Shown here: positions 24,792 through 32,271 of the stretch, piece after piece
Layout: the number at the start of each line of letters is the position of its first letter
Position numbering within the stretch: position 1 is the first letter of the stretch
Source: JAYVJH01 sp043777595
Lineage (GTDB): Bacteria > Bacteroidota > Bacteroidia > Cytophagales > Spirosomataceae
Reading direction: 5' to 3'
DNA length: 51,823 nt
NCBI GenBank assembly: GCA_043777595.1
Contig: JAYWHT010000045.1
Coordinates: 1 to 51,823, forward strand
Position numbers and translations under genes: made by a program
Notes under the pieces: generated by a model
The model's database searches: none
The model's input: the letters and a program-made list of their open reading frames with translations, nothing else
What the model was told of the DNA's origin: nothing

Positions 24792-26006
24792 ATGAATCAT
24801 AATTTACGACTGTGCCGTATTTTGACGGTATTATTACTAACAACAGTACTCGTTCCTGCCTTTGGACAGGGATTTGTTGATTTTACAACTGGTACGAGTA
24901 CACCATGGCCAGATGGTACTTTGCAGCGTATTTTTCCGAACGTAGGCACTTCGCTTCCGCCAGTTACAGTTACTGCTACCGTCAGCGAGCGCACGAGTGC
25001 GCTCATCAATGCTACCCCTCGTAACGACCCACGTGGGCTATGGCTCAATGCTGACTTTGCAAGCCGCACCAACGTTATTAAGGTAACTTTTTTGTTTAGT
25101 GAGCCTGTTACAAACTTGTCTTTTGGCATAAGAGGACTCGATAGAGAACAGACATTCAGTAACTATCAAGACCGAGTAGCCATAGAAGCCTTTGACGATA
25201 GAGGTGTTGGCGTGGTGCCAGGACTTGCGTACAATCCATTTAAGGTGTACGAAACTGACGGAATAACACCCAACATTAAAGTAGTACAAGGCTACACTCC
25301 AGACGAATTTGACAGTACACTTACTACTATATCGTTCAGAGGTGCAGGTATTAAACAGGTGGTATTGACCTATGATTGCGGGCGTGATGTACGAACTGGT
25401 GAAATTACGGCGCAAGGTATCTTTTTGACAGGACTGTCGTGGGCAAATATAGTACCCGTTCAGCTTATGTATTTGAGAGGCAAAGCCAACAACAACCGTA
25501 CGCAACTCAACTGGGCAACGGCAACAGAGCTAAACAGTGATTATTTTGGTGTACAAAGAAGCGTGGACTTAAAAGAGTTTGCTGACATTGGTCAAGTAAA
25601 AGCTGCTGGCGATTCTAAAATAAAGTTAGAGTACAGTTTTTTGGACGAAGCCCCACTGCCAGGTATCAATTATTACCGACTTAGACAAACAGACAAAGAT
25701 GGTACAAGTGAATATTCAAAAATTGTGGCCGTTAATGTGCAAGGAGATGGTACTCGGTTTGCTATTTATCCAAATCCATCAGATGGTCGCACAATTCAGT
25801 TGCAATTTAGTAATTTGGAATTAGATGGTCTAAATTTAATTGATATGGTAGGTCGTGAAGTACCGTTTAAGATAAGCTCGGCATCGAGCAGTAGTGTTAC
25901 GCTGTCTCCTTTGAGAGAACTAAGTAGTGGTATTTATTTTGTGAGCTACAGAGATACTTCATTGGGTAAAGCCCGAGTAACCCAAAAGTTGATAGTCAGC
26001 AAATGA
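24792..26006 (+). CDS. Secreted protein with T9SS type A C-terminal sorting domain
   Basis: This 404-residue protein has a signal peptide ending near AFGQ, a beta-rich N-terminal region of unknown family (about 25-215), and then an element common before T9SS tails: VPVQLMYLRGKANNNRTQLNWATATELNSDYF. The last 80 residues are the type A sorting domain, with FAIYPNPSDG and a final SSGIYFVSYRDT, VTQKLIVSK. The protein should cross the outer membrane through the type IX system and be anchored on the surface or released. The stop overlaps the start of the next gene by 4 bases (ATGA). Its binding partner or enzyme activity is not evident. Confidence 0.85.
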   Translation: MNHNLRLCRILTVLLLTTVLVPAFGQGFVDFTTGTSTPWPDGTLQRIFPNVGTSLPPVTVTATVSERTSALINATPRNDPRGLWLNADFASRTNVIKVTFLFSEPVTNLSFGIRGLDREQTFSNYQDRVAIEAFDDRGVGVVPGLAYNPFKVYETDGITPNIKVVQGYTPDEFDSTLTTISFRGAGIKQVVLTYDCGRDVRTGEITAQGIFLTGLSWANIVPVQLMYLRGKANNNRTQLNWATATELNSDYFGVQRSVDLKEFADIGQVKAAGDSKIKLEYSFLDEAPLPGINYYRLRQTDKDGTSEYSKIVAVNVQGDGTRFAIYPNPSDGRTIQLQFSNLELDGLNLIDMVGREVPFKISSASSSSVTLSPLRELSSGIYFVSYRDTSLGKARVTQKLIVSK

Positions 26007-27565
26007 TTCAATCACAATATGATGTCATAATTATAGGCAGCGGCCACAATGGACTTGTGGCCGCTGCCTATTTGGCTCAAGCCCAGCTACGGGTATTGAT
26101 TGTAGAAAAAAATAATTACGTTGGTGGAGCCACAACTTCTCAACAATTATTTCCAGACTACGATGCTCACCTATCTCGCTACGCCTATTTGGTGAGTTTA
26201 TTTCCTGATAAAATAAAAAAAGAGTTAGGGCTAACACTCAATCTAAAACGCCGACAGACCGCTTCTTTTACGCCTTTTAAGAGAAATAAAAAAAACTATG
26301 GTCTCTTGATTAGTAATGAAAATGAATCATTGAATAAAGCACAAATCAATGAACTCAATGCAAAAGATTATCTTGGACTGACTGAATTGTACGAAAGACA
26401 AAAACAGTTTGCAGAAAAAATCTGGGATAGTTTTTTAGAACCACTCAAAACAAAAGACGACTGGAAAAAAATTTTTGAGGACGATACTGAACTTTGGGAG
26501 TTGATGGTAGAAAAACCCATCGGACACCTAATAGAGAAGTACATAGAAGACGATATATTGCGTGGTATTGTACTGACAGATGCTAAAATTGGTGTTTTTG
26601 CCGATGCTCACCATACCAGTTTATTACAAAACAGAACCTATCTGTATCATGTAATAGGCAACAAAACTGGAGAATGGCAAGTACCCGTTGGTGGTATGGG
26701 GGCTGTGGTTGAAACACTAAAAGCCAGAGCAACCGAACTTGGCGTAACAATACTCACTGAGGCCGAGGTAACGAAGCTAAACTTGGGCGAACCAAATCAT
26801 AGTGTTTGTTTTGTAAAAGACAATCAAGAATTTACGGTAAAAGCCCGATTTGTATTGGCCAATGCTGCTCCCAAAATAGTATCTGGGCTGTTGGGCGAAA
26901 CCCTCGAAGCTACTGCCGAAGATGAAGGCTGTGTATTTAAGGTCAATATGTTACTTAGTAAATTACCTAAACTTAAAGCAGAAGGCGTACGCTCAGAAGA
27001 TGCTTTTGCGGGTACGTTTCATATCAATCAAGGTTACGGACAAATGGCGGTGTCGTATCAGGAGGCATTAGACGGAAAAATACCGACCTTACCACCTTGC
27101 GAAATTTACTGCCATACGCTGACCGATAGCTCAATTTTGTCGCCCACATTGGCCGCCGCTGGCTATCATACACTCACACTATTTGGGCTTGACGTACCGT
27201 ATCGTTTGTTTATTGACGACAACGAAGCCACCAAAAAACAGTTACTTAGCCTATATTTAGAAGGACTAAACAGTTATTTGTCTGAACCAATCGAAGACTG
27301 CATCGCTCGTGCTACCGATGGCTCACTTTGTATTGAAGCCAAAAGTCCCGTTGATTTAGAAAATGAAATAGGACTACCCACTGGCAATATTTTTCATAAT
27401 GCACTTAGTTGGTTTTATGCCAACAACGACCAAGAGACAGGTACTTGGGGTGTAGAAACAAGCCATGAGCGACTTTATATTTGTGGTTCTGGTGCAAAGC
27501 GAGGCGGGGCGGTAAGCGGCATTTGTGGTCATAATGCAGCCATGAAGGTACTAAGAACGTTGTAG
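26003..27565 (+). CDS. FAD-dependent oxidoreductase, phytoene-desaturase/PYROXD2-like
   Basis: This 520-residue protein opens with an FAD-binding Rossmann fold, VIIIGSGHNGLVAAAYLAQA followed by VLIVEKNNYVGGATTS, and closes with the second dinucleotide segment YICGSGAKRGGAVSGICGHN. The overall pattern is that of the CrtI-like superfamily and closest to PYROXD2-type proteins rather than true carotenoid desaturases. No signal peptide is present, so it is cytosolic. It overlaps the upstream T9SS gene by 4 bases and is thus co-translated, although the two products act in different compartments. The convergent RND gene ends 9 bases away. The substrate is unknown. Confidence 0.85.
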   Translation: MIQSQYDVIIIGSGHNGLVAAAYLAQAQLRVLIVEKNNYVGGATTSQQLFPDYDAHLSRYAYLVSLFPDKIKKELGLTLNLKRRQTASFTPFKRNKKNYGLLISNENESLNKAQINELNAKDYLGLTELYERQKQFAEKIWDSFLEPLKTKDDWKKIFEDDTELWELMVEKPIGHLIEKYIEDDILRGIVLTDAKIGVFADAHHTSLLQNRTYLYHVIGNKTGEWQVPVGGMGAVVETLKARATELGVTILTEAEVTKLNLGEPNHSVCFVKDNQEFTVKARFVLANAAPKIVSGLLGETLEATAEDEGCVFKVNMLLSKLPKLKAEGVRSEDAFAGTFHINQGYGQMAVSYQEALDGKIPTLPPCEIYCHTLTDSSILSPTLAAAGYHTLTLFGLDVPYRLFIDDNEATKKQLLSLYLEGLNSYLSEPIEDCIARATDGSLCIEAKSPVDLENEIGLPTGNIFHNALSWFYANNDQETGTWGVETSHERLYICGSGAKRGGAVSGICGHNAAMKVLRTL

Positions 27566-27574
27566 CACTGTCGT

Positions 27575-30500
27575 TTATTTGCGGACAATCATCAACGGCA
27601 AAAATAGCCATATCACCAACAGCGACATTAGTAAGCCGCCAATCGTACCAGCACCCAGTGCAAACCAAAAAGGCTCATTTTGGCCAAAAATCAAAAACGG
27701 CACAAGACCCACAACGGTAGAAAGAACAGTGAGTAAAATCGGGACGATTTTATGTTGGTATGCTTTTAAATATAGCCGCATAGAAGTAGCTCGTGGAAAC
27801 CGCTTTTGGAGTGTATTGTACTCGGCAATAATAAAAATACCTGCACAAACCACATTGCCACTCAACAACACAAAAGAAGCATAACCGCCTTGGTCAAAAT
27901 TAAAATCGAACCAATAAAAAGTTAAAAAAACACCAATAAACGACAACGGTATGAGCGTTATCAGTGCCAATGGTTGCACGAGCGACTCAAAAATAATAGT
28001 ACAAACTAAGTAAATTAGCAAAATGACCAAGCCAATGAGCCAATATTGCTGTTTCCTATCGTTCTGAAACCAGTTGTAAGTACTCATTTCTGCTTTGTAG
28101 CCAAGCGGTAGTATGCCTTTTATTTCTTTTAGTTTTTCGTTCAAAAATTGCTCACCAAATCGCTGACTACCAAAATACTCAAAACTCACTCGCCGCAAGT
28201 ATTGCTGGTCTTCTTTCTGGATTTCGGGAATTACTTTTTGACGTACAATCTGGGCTGTGTTGAGTTTATAATGTACCGAATCTTGGCGCAAGGGTTGGTG
28301 TGCCAGTTGCCATACATCAAAACGGTCGTGTTGTGTTGGTACAATCTTCACAGGCTCATATTGCTCGTTTAACATCAAATACAAATCGGGCTGTGGCCGC
28401 ACATTTCGGTTTTGTGTTTGTTGGTACAATTCCTGAAAAGAAACGTTTTGTAAAGCCAATACCTCGGGTTTGGTTTGTAGCGCATATTCATATAGGTTTT
28501 TTTGACTGAATATTCCCACACTACGATTGATGTCCACTTCTTGCACACGTGGGTGCGTTTGGAGTTTTGTTTTTAAAGTGTGCGCCTGTCGTTCCAATTC
28601 TAAATAATTATAGCCATACATCGACACATTAAAAGTAGGGGTAGCGTTGTCGTTGAGGTGTTGGCTAAATCCTTGCCCCACACCATAAATGTCCCAATCG
28701 ACGCCACTACTTTCGGTCGAAAGCGCAATCATTTGATTTTTGAGAATGTACGGAAACGAGCTATTTTCGGCAGATTTTGTAAAGTATATCGTCAAACTTG
28801 CTTGTTGTGCATTTTGAATATTAGTAACAAACCGAGCCACTTCGGGATAGTTTTTGAGTTGATTTTCAAAGCTCGCTAATAGCTCGTCCATTTGTTCGAT
28901 TGTACTATTATTGGGTAAGTTGGCAATGACATACAGCGATGTACGTTCGTTTTTTGAATAGTACGACTGCTCATAAACATAGTTTACAAAGAGCCTAAGT
29001 GTGCCACCCAACCCTTTGTCGATATATGATTTTACCGTTTCTTGGTACCATTCTGAGCCGATTGTGAAATTGTAATATTCCGAGAATTTAGTTTTTTCGG
29101 TCAATCTATTAGGCAGCATAAAAATCGGTAAGCCAAAAGCCAGCAACCCAAGTCCAAAAACAGTTTTTCTGAACCGTGATAAAAAAGTTAATAGTCTGAA
29201 ATACAAATAATTAACGGTTAAATACATTTTAACTCGCCTCATGTTTTTCGCTTTTACTCTCCCTTCGGGGGGCTGGGGGGCTTTGTTTTGTTCTAACCAT
29301 GCAGGTACAAACCATAAGGCTACGGCCAGCGACACGCCAAGCGTGAGCATCATTACAAGCGCAAAGTCCCAGAGATCAATACGGGTCTGTTCGGGCAAAA
29401 ACCATATCACTACCAGCCCAGCGCAAGTGGTAAGTGTTGCACCGAGCAAAGCCATAAAAACCGAGCGATTGCGGTAGCGGTGGTAGTGGTCAATCATCAC
29501 AATGACGTTGTCGATAACAATACCAAAAGAGGTGGTGATAGCCGCCAGCGAATACAAATGAATCTCGACTTTGAAGATATAAAACAAAATGACCGACAAG
29601 GCCAGATTGACAAACAAACTACTAAAAATCAAGACAGTATAAGCCCAGCTACCGCTCGTAATTAGCACAAAAAGCAATAACAGTACTACGGCCAAACCCG
29701 ACTGAATGGCTATTTGTTGCAGATTTTCACGGATATATTCAGTTGAGTCGTACTCAATAGTGAGCTGATAGCCGCTTGGTAATTGAGTTTGGGCAATCGA
29801 TTGGCGGGTATTGGCGGCGGCATTGAGTTGATTTGTGCCAGCTTCGGCAAGTACAACGAGTGTAATGGCATTTTGACCATTGATGCGGTAATGGCTGCGG
29901 GCGGGTTGTGGTTGCTGGGTTATTTTGACCAAGTCAGTCAAGTAAATAAGTCGTCCATTCTGATTTTTGATAGGAATATGGAAAGTTTCAGTAAATGCTG
30001 GAAAGTTTTTAGATGTTTCAAGCGTTGGGCTTTTTAACGACACCCGCAACTCTCGCCCATTGCTCAATGTAGCCGTGCCGAGGCTTTGTTTGGTAAATTG
30101 TTGCTGCAAAGCCAGGGCCAAGTCGTTTTCTTTGATGTTTAGGTTTTGGAGTTGGTCTGGCGAGTAGGTCAGCACATATTCGTTGCGGTTGCCACCCAAT
30201 ACCTGTACTTCATACAATCCCTCAACGGCCGCCAATCGAGGCTTGAGCTGCTCCTCAGCATAACGTTGTAGGTCGGTGGTGTTGGCAGGGCCGTTGAGTT
30301 GCAGCGTGAGCAACGGCTTTTGTCTGGCCTCTTGCTCGGGTGTGTTGAGCGAGAGCGTTGGGTACGATACCTCTTTTGGCAAACGGCCATACACTTGCCG
30401 TATTAGTGCCGATACTTCAAAACGAAGTTGATCTAAATCGGCGTTTTTGTCGGCTTCGAGCGTGATGTAGCCATAGTTGTAGCCCGACAGCGACCGTACT

Positions 30501-30715
30501 TTTTTGATGCCCCGTAGCGTGCTAAACATACCTTCGAGCGGAGTTGTTATTTGCCGTTCAACAGCCTCTGGTGAGGCATTTGGCCACGTATAGCTTACCG
30601 TCAAGTTGCCACCATTGGCCGACGGATTGAGCTGAATAGATAACTTGGGCAACAACGCCAACCCCACCACAGTCAGTACCGCAAATACCAATAAAGATCT
30701 GTAAGCGTTGTTCAT
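27575..30715 (-). CDS. RND efflux transporter permease (AcrB/CusA superfamily)
   Basis: The 1046-residue inner-membrane pump has the duplicated RND layout: a first transmembrane helix (LLVFAVLTVVGLALLP), a periplasmic porter domain, helices 2-6 near 360-475, a second porter domain, and a C-terminal helix bundle. The fourth helix carries a single acid (FGIVIDNVIVMIDH), with Asn where AcrB has a second Asp. The start at 30715 (MNNAYRSLL) removes 35 unlikely upstream residues. Near residue 475, in the cytosolic loop between the repeats, a GC-rich repeat is translated as KAPQPPEGRVK. No membrane-fusion or outer-membrane partner adjoins it. Substrates cannot be read from sequence. Confidence 0.9.
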   Translation of the reverse strand: MNNAYRSLLVFAVLTVVGLALLPKLSIQLNPSANGGNLTVSYTWPNASPEAVERQITTPLEGMFSTLRGIKKVRSLSGYNYGYITLEADKNADLDQLRFEVSALIRQVYGRLPKEVSYPTLSLNTPEQEARQKPLLTLQLNGPANTTDLQRYAEEQLKPRLAAVEGLYEVQVLGGNRNEYVLTYSPDQLQNLNIKENDLALALQQQFTKQSLGTATLSNGRELRVSLKSPTLETSKNFPAFTETFHIPIKNQNGRLIYLTDLVKITQQPQPARSHYRINGQNAITLVVLAEAGTNQLNAAANTRQSIAQTQLPSGYQLTIEYDSTEYIRENLQQIAIQSGLAVVLLLLFVLITSGSWAYTVLIFSSLFVNLALSVILFYIFKVEIHLYSLAAITTSFGIVIDNVIVMIDHYHRYRNRSVFMALLGATLTTCAGLVVIWFLPEQTRIDLWDFALVMMLTLGVSLAVALWFVPAWLEQNKAPQPPEGRVKAKNMRRVKMYLTVNYLYFRLLTFLSRFRKTVFGLGLLAFGLPIFMLPNRLTEKTKFSEYYNFTIGSEWYQETVKSYIDKGLGGTLRLFVNYVYEQSYYSKNERTSLYVIANLPNNSTIEQMDELLASFENQLKNYPEVARFVTNIQNAQQASLTIYFTKSAENSSFPYILKNQMIALSTESSGVDWDIYGVGQGFSQHLNDNATPTFNVSMYGYNYLELERQAHTLKTKLQTHPRVQEVDINRSVGIFSQKNLYEYALQTKPEVLALQNVSFQELYQQTQNRNVRPQPDLYLMLNEQYEPVKIVPTQHDRFDVWQLAHQPLRQDSVHYKLNTAQIVRQKVIPEIQKEDQQYLRRVSFEYFGSQRFGEQFLNEKLKEIKGILPLGYKAEMSTYNWFQNDRKQQYWLIGLVILLIYLVCTIIFESLVQPLALITLIPLSFIGVFLTFYWFDFNFDQGGYASFVLLSGNVVCAGIFIIAEYNTLQKRFPRATSMRLYLKAYQHKIVPILLTVLSTVVGLVPFLIFGQNEPFWFALGAGTIGGLLMSLLVIWLFLPLMIVRK
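29261..29284. repeat. GC-rich palindromic repeat inside the RND permease gene
   Basis: The sequence CCCTTCGGGGGG then CTGGGGGGCTTT stands out against the AT-rich gene. A near copy occurs at 38906-38927 inside the second RND permease gene. It is translated in frame (as the reverse complement) within the cytosolic loop of the pump. Confidence 0.6.
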
Positions 30716-30972
30716 TTTTATTTTTTGCTCAATGTTAAGTAGTCGTGAGTCTAAAAGCACCTCAAAATAGAGGGACAAAATGGTGATTTGACGGAGCGAA
30801 ACAGTGATTTCATAATACAAATTAGTTATTTCGGGTTAATATATTGTACTATTTCAAGGTTTTAGCCGTTATTTGTTTGCTTTATATTTAAGTAGTTGCA
30901 CAAAACAAGCTGAGATTATAACCACCCACATCTCACATCTACTTTTATTGAGTGCGTACATTTGTTATCAAT

Positions 30973-30984
30973 TTTACCCCCCCC
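30973..30984. repeat. TTTA-C8 tract upstream of the luxR-like pseudogene
   Basis: TTTA followed by eight C (30977-30984) and seven A lies 10 bases upstream of the ATG at 30995. Two related tracts follow at 31213-31225 (inverted) and 31540-31552. Such runs slip readily in replication. Confidence 0.7.
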
Positions 30985-30994
30985 AAAAAAAGCA

Positions 30995-31224
30995 ATGAAC
31001 CAAATAGAACCATTTACCAAACAAGAAAAACAGATTTTGGAACGCTTGGCCAAAGCCAAGCCAACTGCCAAATAGCCACGCAACTTTTTATAAGTACGCA
31101 TACCGTAAAAAATCACAAGGCAAATATGAAAAGAAAACTCAGCTTAGAACATACTTGCGAACTAATGCTCTGTGCTGCAGACTATATTAAAAATATACAA
31201 AAAGATATAATTGGGGGGGGGTAA
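30995..31224 (+). pseudogene. Frameshifted single-domain LuxR-type regulator
   Basis: From the ATG at 30995 the frame reads MNQIEPFTKQEKQILERLAK and stops at TAG 31073. The homologous continuation is in the -1 frame: NCQIATQLFISTHTVKNHKA followed by NMKRKLSLE, the recognition helix of a GerE/LuxR HTH, and continues to the TAA at 31222. Joined, the two halves give a domain of about 75 residues very like the intact regulator at 31618-31881. The last codons are GGG GGG GGG TAA, provided by a G9 tract. It is most simply a pseudogene; a sequencing error or programmed -1 shift is possible. Confidence 0.7.
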
Positions 31225-31227
31225 ATT
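31213..31227. repeat. Left copy of the G9/C9 inverted repeat
   Basis: Nine G (31213-31221) followed by TAAATT. The reverse complement, AATTTA plus nine C, is at 31538-31552, giving a perfect 15-bp inverted repeat 310 bases apart that flanks promoter copy 1. Confidence 0.75.
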
Positions 31228-31297
31228 ATTGTTAATGAGATACTTACACTAAAAACAAAAAGAATCACAACCTCAAAATAGCAAGCTACATGATTTG

Positions 31298-31337
31298 AAA
31301 AATAGTACAAAGGACTACAAAAAATAGTACAAAAGAC
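31298..31337 (+). repeat. Two 18-bp direct repeats, possible activator sites
   Basis: Bases 31298-31315 and 31320-31337 share 17 of 18 positions around the core AATAGTACAAA, with a 22-base period, close to two turns of DNA. The second copy ends 2 bases before the TTG box of promoter copy 1, the usual place for an activator. The neighbouring LuxR-type regulator is the natural candidate ligand, by inference. Confidence 0.55.
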
Positions 31338-31339
31338 CA

Positions 31340-31370
31340 TTGTCTTTACTGAATTAAGCCCCCAACTTTG
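31340..31370 (+). promoter_or_regulatory. Promoter copy 1 of the peptide locus
   Basis: TTG (31340-31342), 20 bases, then CAACTTTG (31363-31370), one mismatch from the -7 consensus. It is followed by the conserved leader at 31387-31414. No peptide gene follows; the next real gene is the regulator at 31618. Confidence 0.55.
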
Positions 31371-31386
31371 CAACAACCAAACGATA

Positions 31387-31414
31387 ATGTGCGCAGTTGG
31401 GGTTTGGAGAAAAT
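31387..31414 (+). repeat. Conserved leader element, copy 1
   Basis: Twenty-eight bases beginning ATGTGCGCAG are identical to 31938-31965. In both copies the element starts 16 bases after the TTTG of the -7 box. It therefore lies in the 5' untranslated RNA. Confidence 0.75.
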
Positions 31415-31537
31415 AAGTTTTGGCTCATCAATGGTTTACCGTAAAATAATTGTGTCTCAAATTTTACCCACCGTGCAAAACATTTATACATTAGTTAATG
31501 TTTTGATTTTAAACAATTTAATTATCTGATTATGAGA

Positions 31538-31552
31538 AATTTACCCCCCCCC
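31538..31552. repeat. Right copy of the G9/C9 inverted repeat
   Basis: AATTTA followed by nine C (31544-31552), the inverted partner of 31213-31227. The 31225-31617 stretch otherwise holds the direct repeats, promoter copy 1, leader copy 1 and a 32-codon frame judged not to be a gene. Confidence 0.75.
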
Positions 31553-31617
31553 TGCATAAAGCGTGCCAGAGTTACAGAGGCTGTTGTTTTATTGTTAAAC
31601 CCTAAAACGACACAGCC

Positions 31618-31881
31618 ATGACAGCCCAAGACAAATTTTTTGAACATGACGGCAAGCGCATAACCTACCGTGAGGCCGAGGTGCTGCTGTGCTGCGCAAA
31701 GGGCATGACATCTCTACAAACTGCTGATAGGCTCGGTGTGTGTGTTGGCACAATTAACCGCCACCATGAAAACATCAGAACACGGTTTAGTCTAAAAGGA
31801 TACCATACTTTGACCTGTTTTGCCACGACACTACAGCCCGAACTCGAAAAAATGTGTAATGTTATACATCAAAATGTATAA
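31618..31881 (+). CDS. Small single-domain LuxR/GerE-type transcription regulator
   Basis: This 87-residue protein is little more than a GerE-type helix-turn-helix: ITYREAEVLLCCAKGMTSLQ, then TADRLGVCVGTINRHHENIRTRF as the recognition region. There is no receiver or ligand domain, so activity must depend on a partner or on expression level. It resembles the frameshifted copy at 30995-31224, indicating tandem duplication. The final codons and stop lie inside a 19-bp hairpin. It sits directly upstream of the promoter of the cysteine-rich peptide gene and is the likely regulator of that operon (inference). Confidence 0.8.
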   Translation: MTAQDKFFEHDGKRITYREAEVLLCCAKGMTSLQTADRLGVCVGTINRHHENIRTRFSLKGYHTLTCFATTLQPELEKMCNVIHQNV

Positions 31882-31892
31882 CATTACACATT
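31851..31892 (+). terminator. 19-bp perfect hairpin overlapping the luxR-like stop codon
   Basis: Bases 31851-31869 and 31874-31892 are perfectly complementary with the 4-base loop CAAA. The TAA stop (31879-31881) is in the right arm, and GACTTTTGTTTTT follows. It is probably the terminator of the regulator gene. Its right edge contributes the TTG of promoter copy 2, so it could also be an operator. Confidence 0.7.
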
Positions 31893-31921
31893 GACTTTTG
31901 TTTTTAAACACCAGACCTTTG
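31891..31921 (+). promoter_or_regulatory. Promoter copy 2, driving the cysteine-rich peptide gene
   Basis: TTG (31891-31893), 20 bases, then GACCTTTG (31914-31921), one mismatch from TAnnTTTG. The leader element at 31938-31965 follows at the same distance as in copy 1. Confidence 0.6.
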
Positions 31922-31937
31922 TAACGTTCAAACCGTG

Positions 31938-31965
31938 ATGTGCGCAGTTGGGGTTTGGAGAAAAT
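31938..31965 (+). repeat. Conserved leader element, copy 2
   Basis: Identical over 28 bases to 31387-31414; after one mismatch AGTTT is also shared. It ends 32 bases before the ATG of the peptide gene. It may affect translation or RNA stability; its function is unknown. Confidence 0.75.
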
Positions 31966-31997
31966 TAGTTTCTAAACAATTTTAAATTTTTACAAAC

Positions 31998-32195
31998 ATG
32001 GAAAAGAAAAAAATGGCGAAAGCGTTGGTATTAACAGCGGCTTTGGCGGGGGGAGCATCATTCATCAGTAATGATGTTTATGCACAAGGTCAGACATCTA
32101 TCCCCAAAAAATATGAATGGTGTCAAAAAACAATGATGTACAGAGTTTGTGGCTATGGCAACGGCTTAGATTGTAGCCAGAGCCAGAGTTGTTAA
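31998..32195 (+). CDS. Secreted cysteine-rich mini-protein (NVEAL-like)
   Basis: The gene encodes 65 residues: a short basic start (MEKKKMAKA), a hydrophobic signal ending VYAQ, and a mature part of about 35 residues with four cysteines, KYEWCQKTMMYRVCGYGNG followed by LDCSQSQSC. The last residue is Cys. General architecture and the lipoprotein neighbours recall NVEAL-type peptides of Bacteroidota, but the NVEAL motif itself is absent. It has its own promoter and conserved leader and is followed by a hairpin, so it should be made in excess over the downstream genes. A signalling peptide, toxin or matrix component are all possible. Confidence 0.7.
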   Translation: MEKKKMAKALVLTAALAGGASFISNDVYAQGQTSIPKKYEWCQKTMMYRVCGYGNGLDCSQSQSC

Positions 32196-32200
32196 GGTAA

Positions 32201-32238
32201 TTTATCGGGCTAATGAAATATTTTACTAGCCCGATAAA
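32201..32238 (+). terminator. Hairpin after the peptide gene
   Basis: TTTATCGGGCTA (32201-32212) and TAGCCCGATAAA (32227-32238) form a perfect 12-bp stem with a 14-base loop, 6 bases after the peptide stop. Partial termination or 3'-end protection here would raise the peptide transcript relative to the lipoprotein genes. Confidence 0.7.
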
Positions 32239-32271
32239 ATCATATTTCAAAAACTAAACCACATAAATAGC

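Noticed and set aside
24781..24795. Four-codon mini-cistron ATG AAA TTG ACA TGA whose stop overlaps the ATG at 24792
   Set aside because: Could couple translation, but so short a frame is expected by chance and nothing else supports it.
30952..31224. GTG-initiated 90-codon frame as an intact gene
   Set aside because: Its first half is not LuxR-like, whereas the alternative frame supplies the missing N-terminal half of the domain; a frameshifted gene explains both.
31431..31529. 32-codon frame after promoter and leader copy 1
   Set aside because: It encodes a hydrophobic stretch unlike the peptide at 31998 and has no cysteines; more likely remnant sequence.
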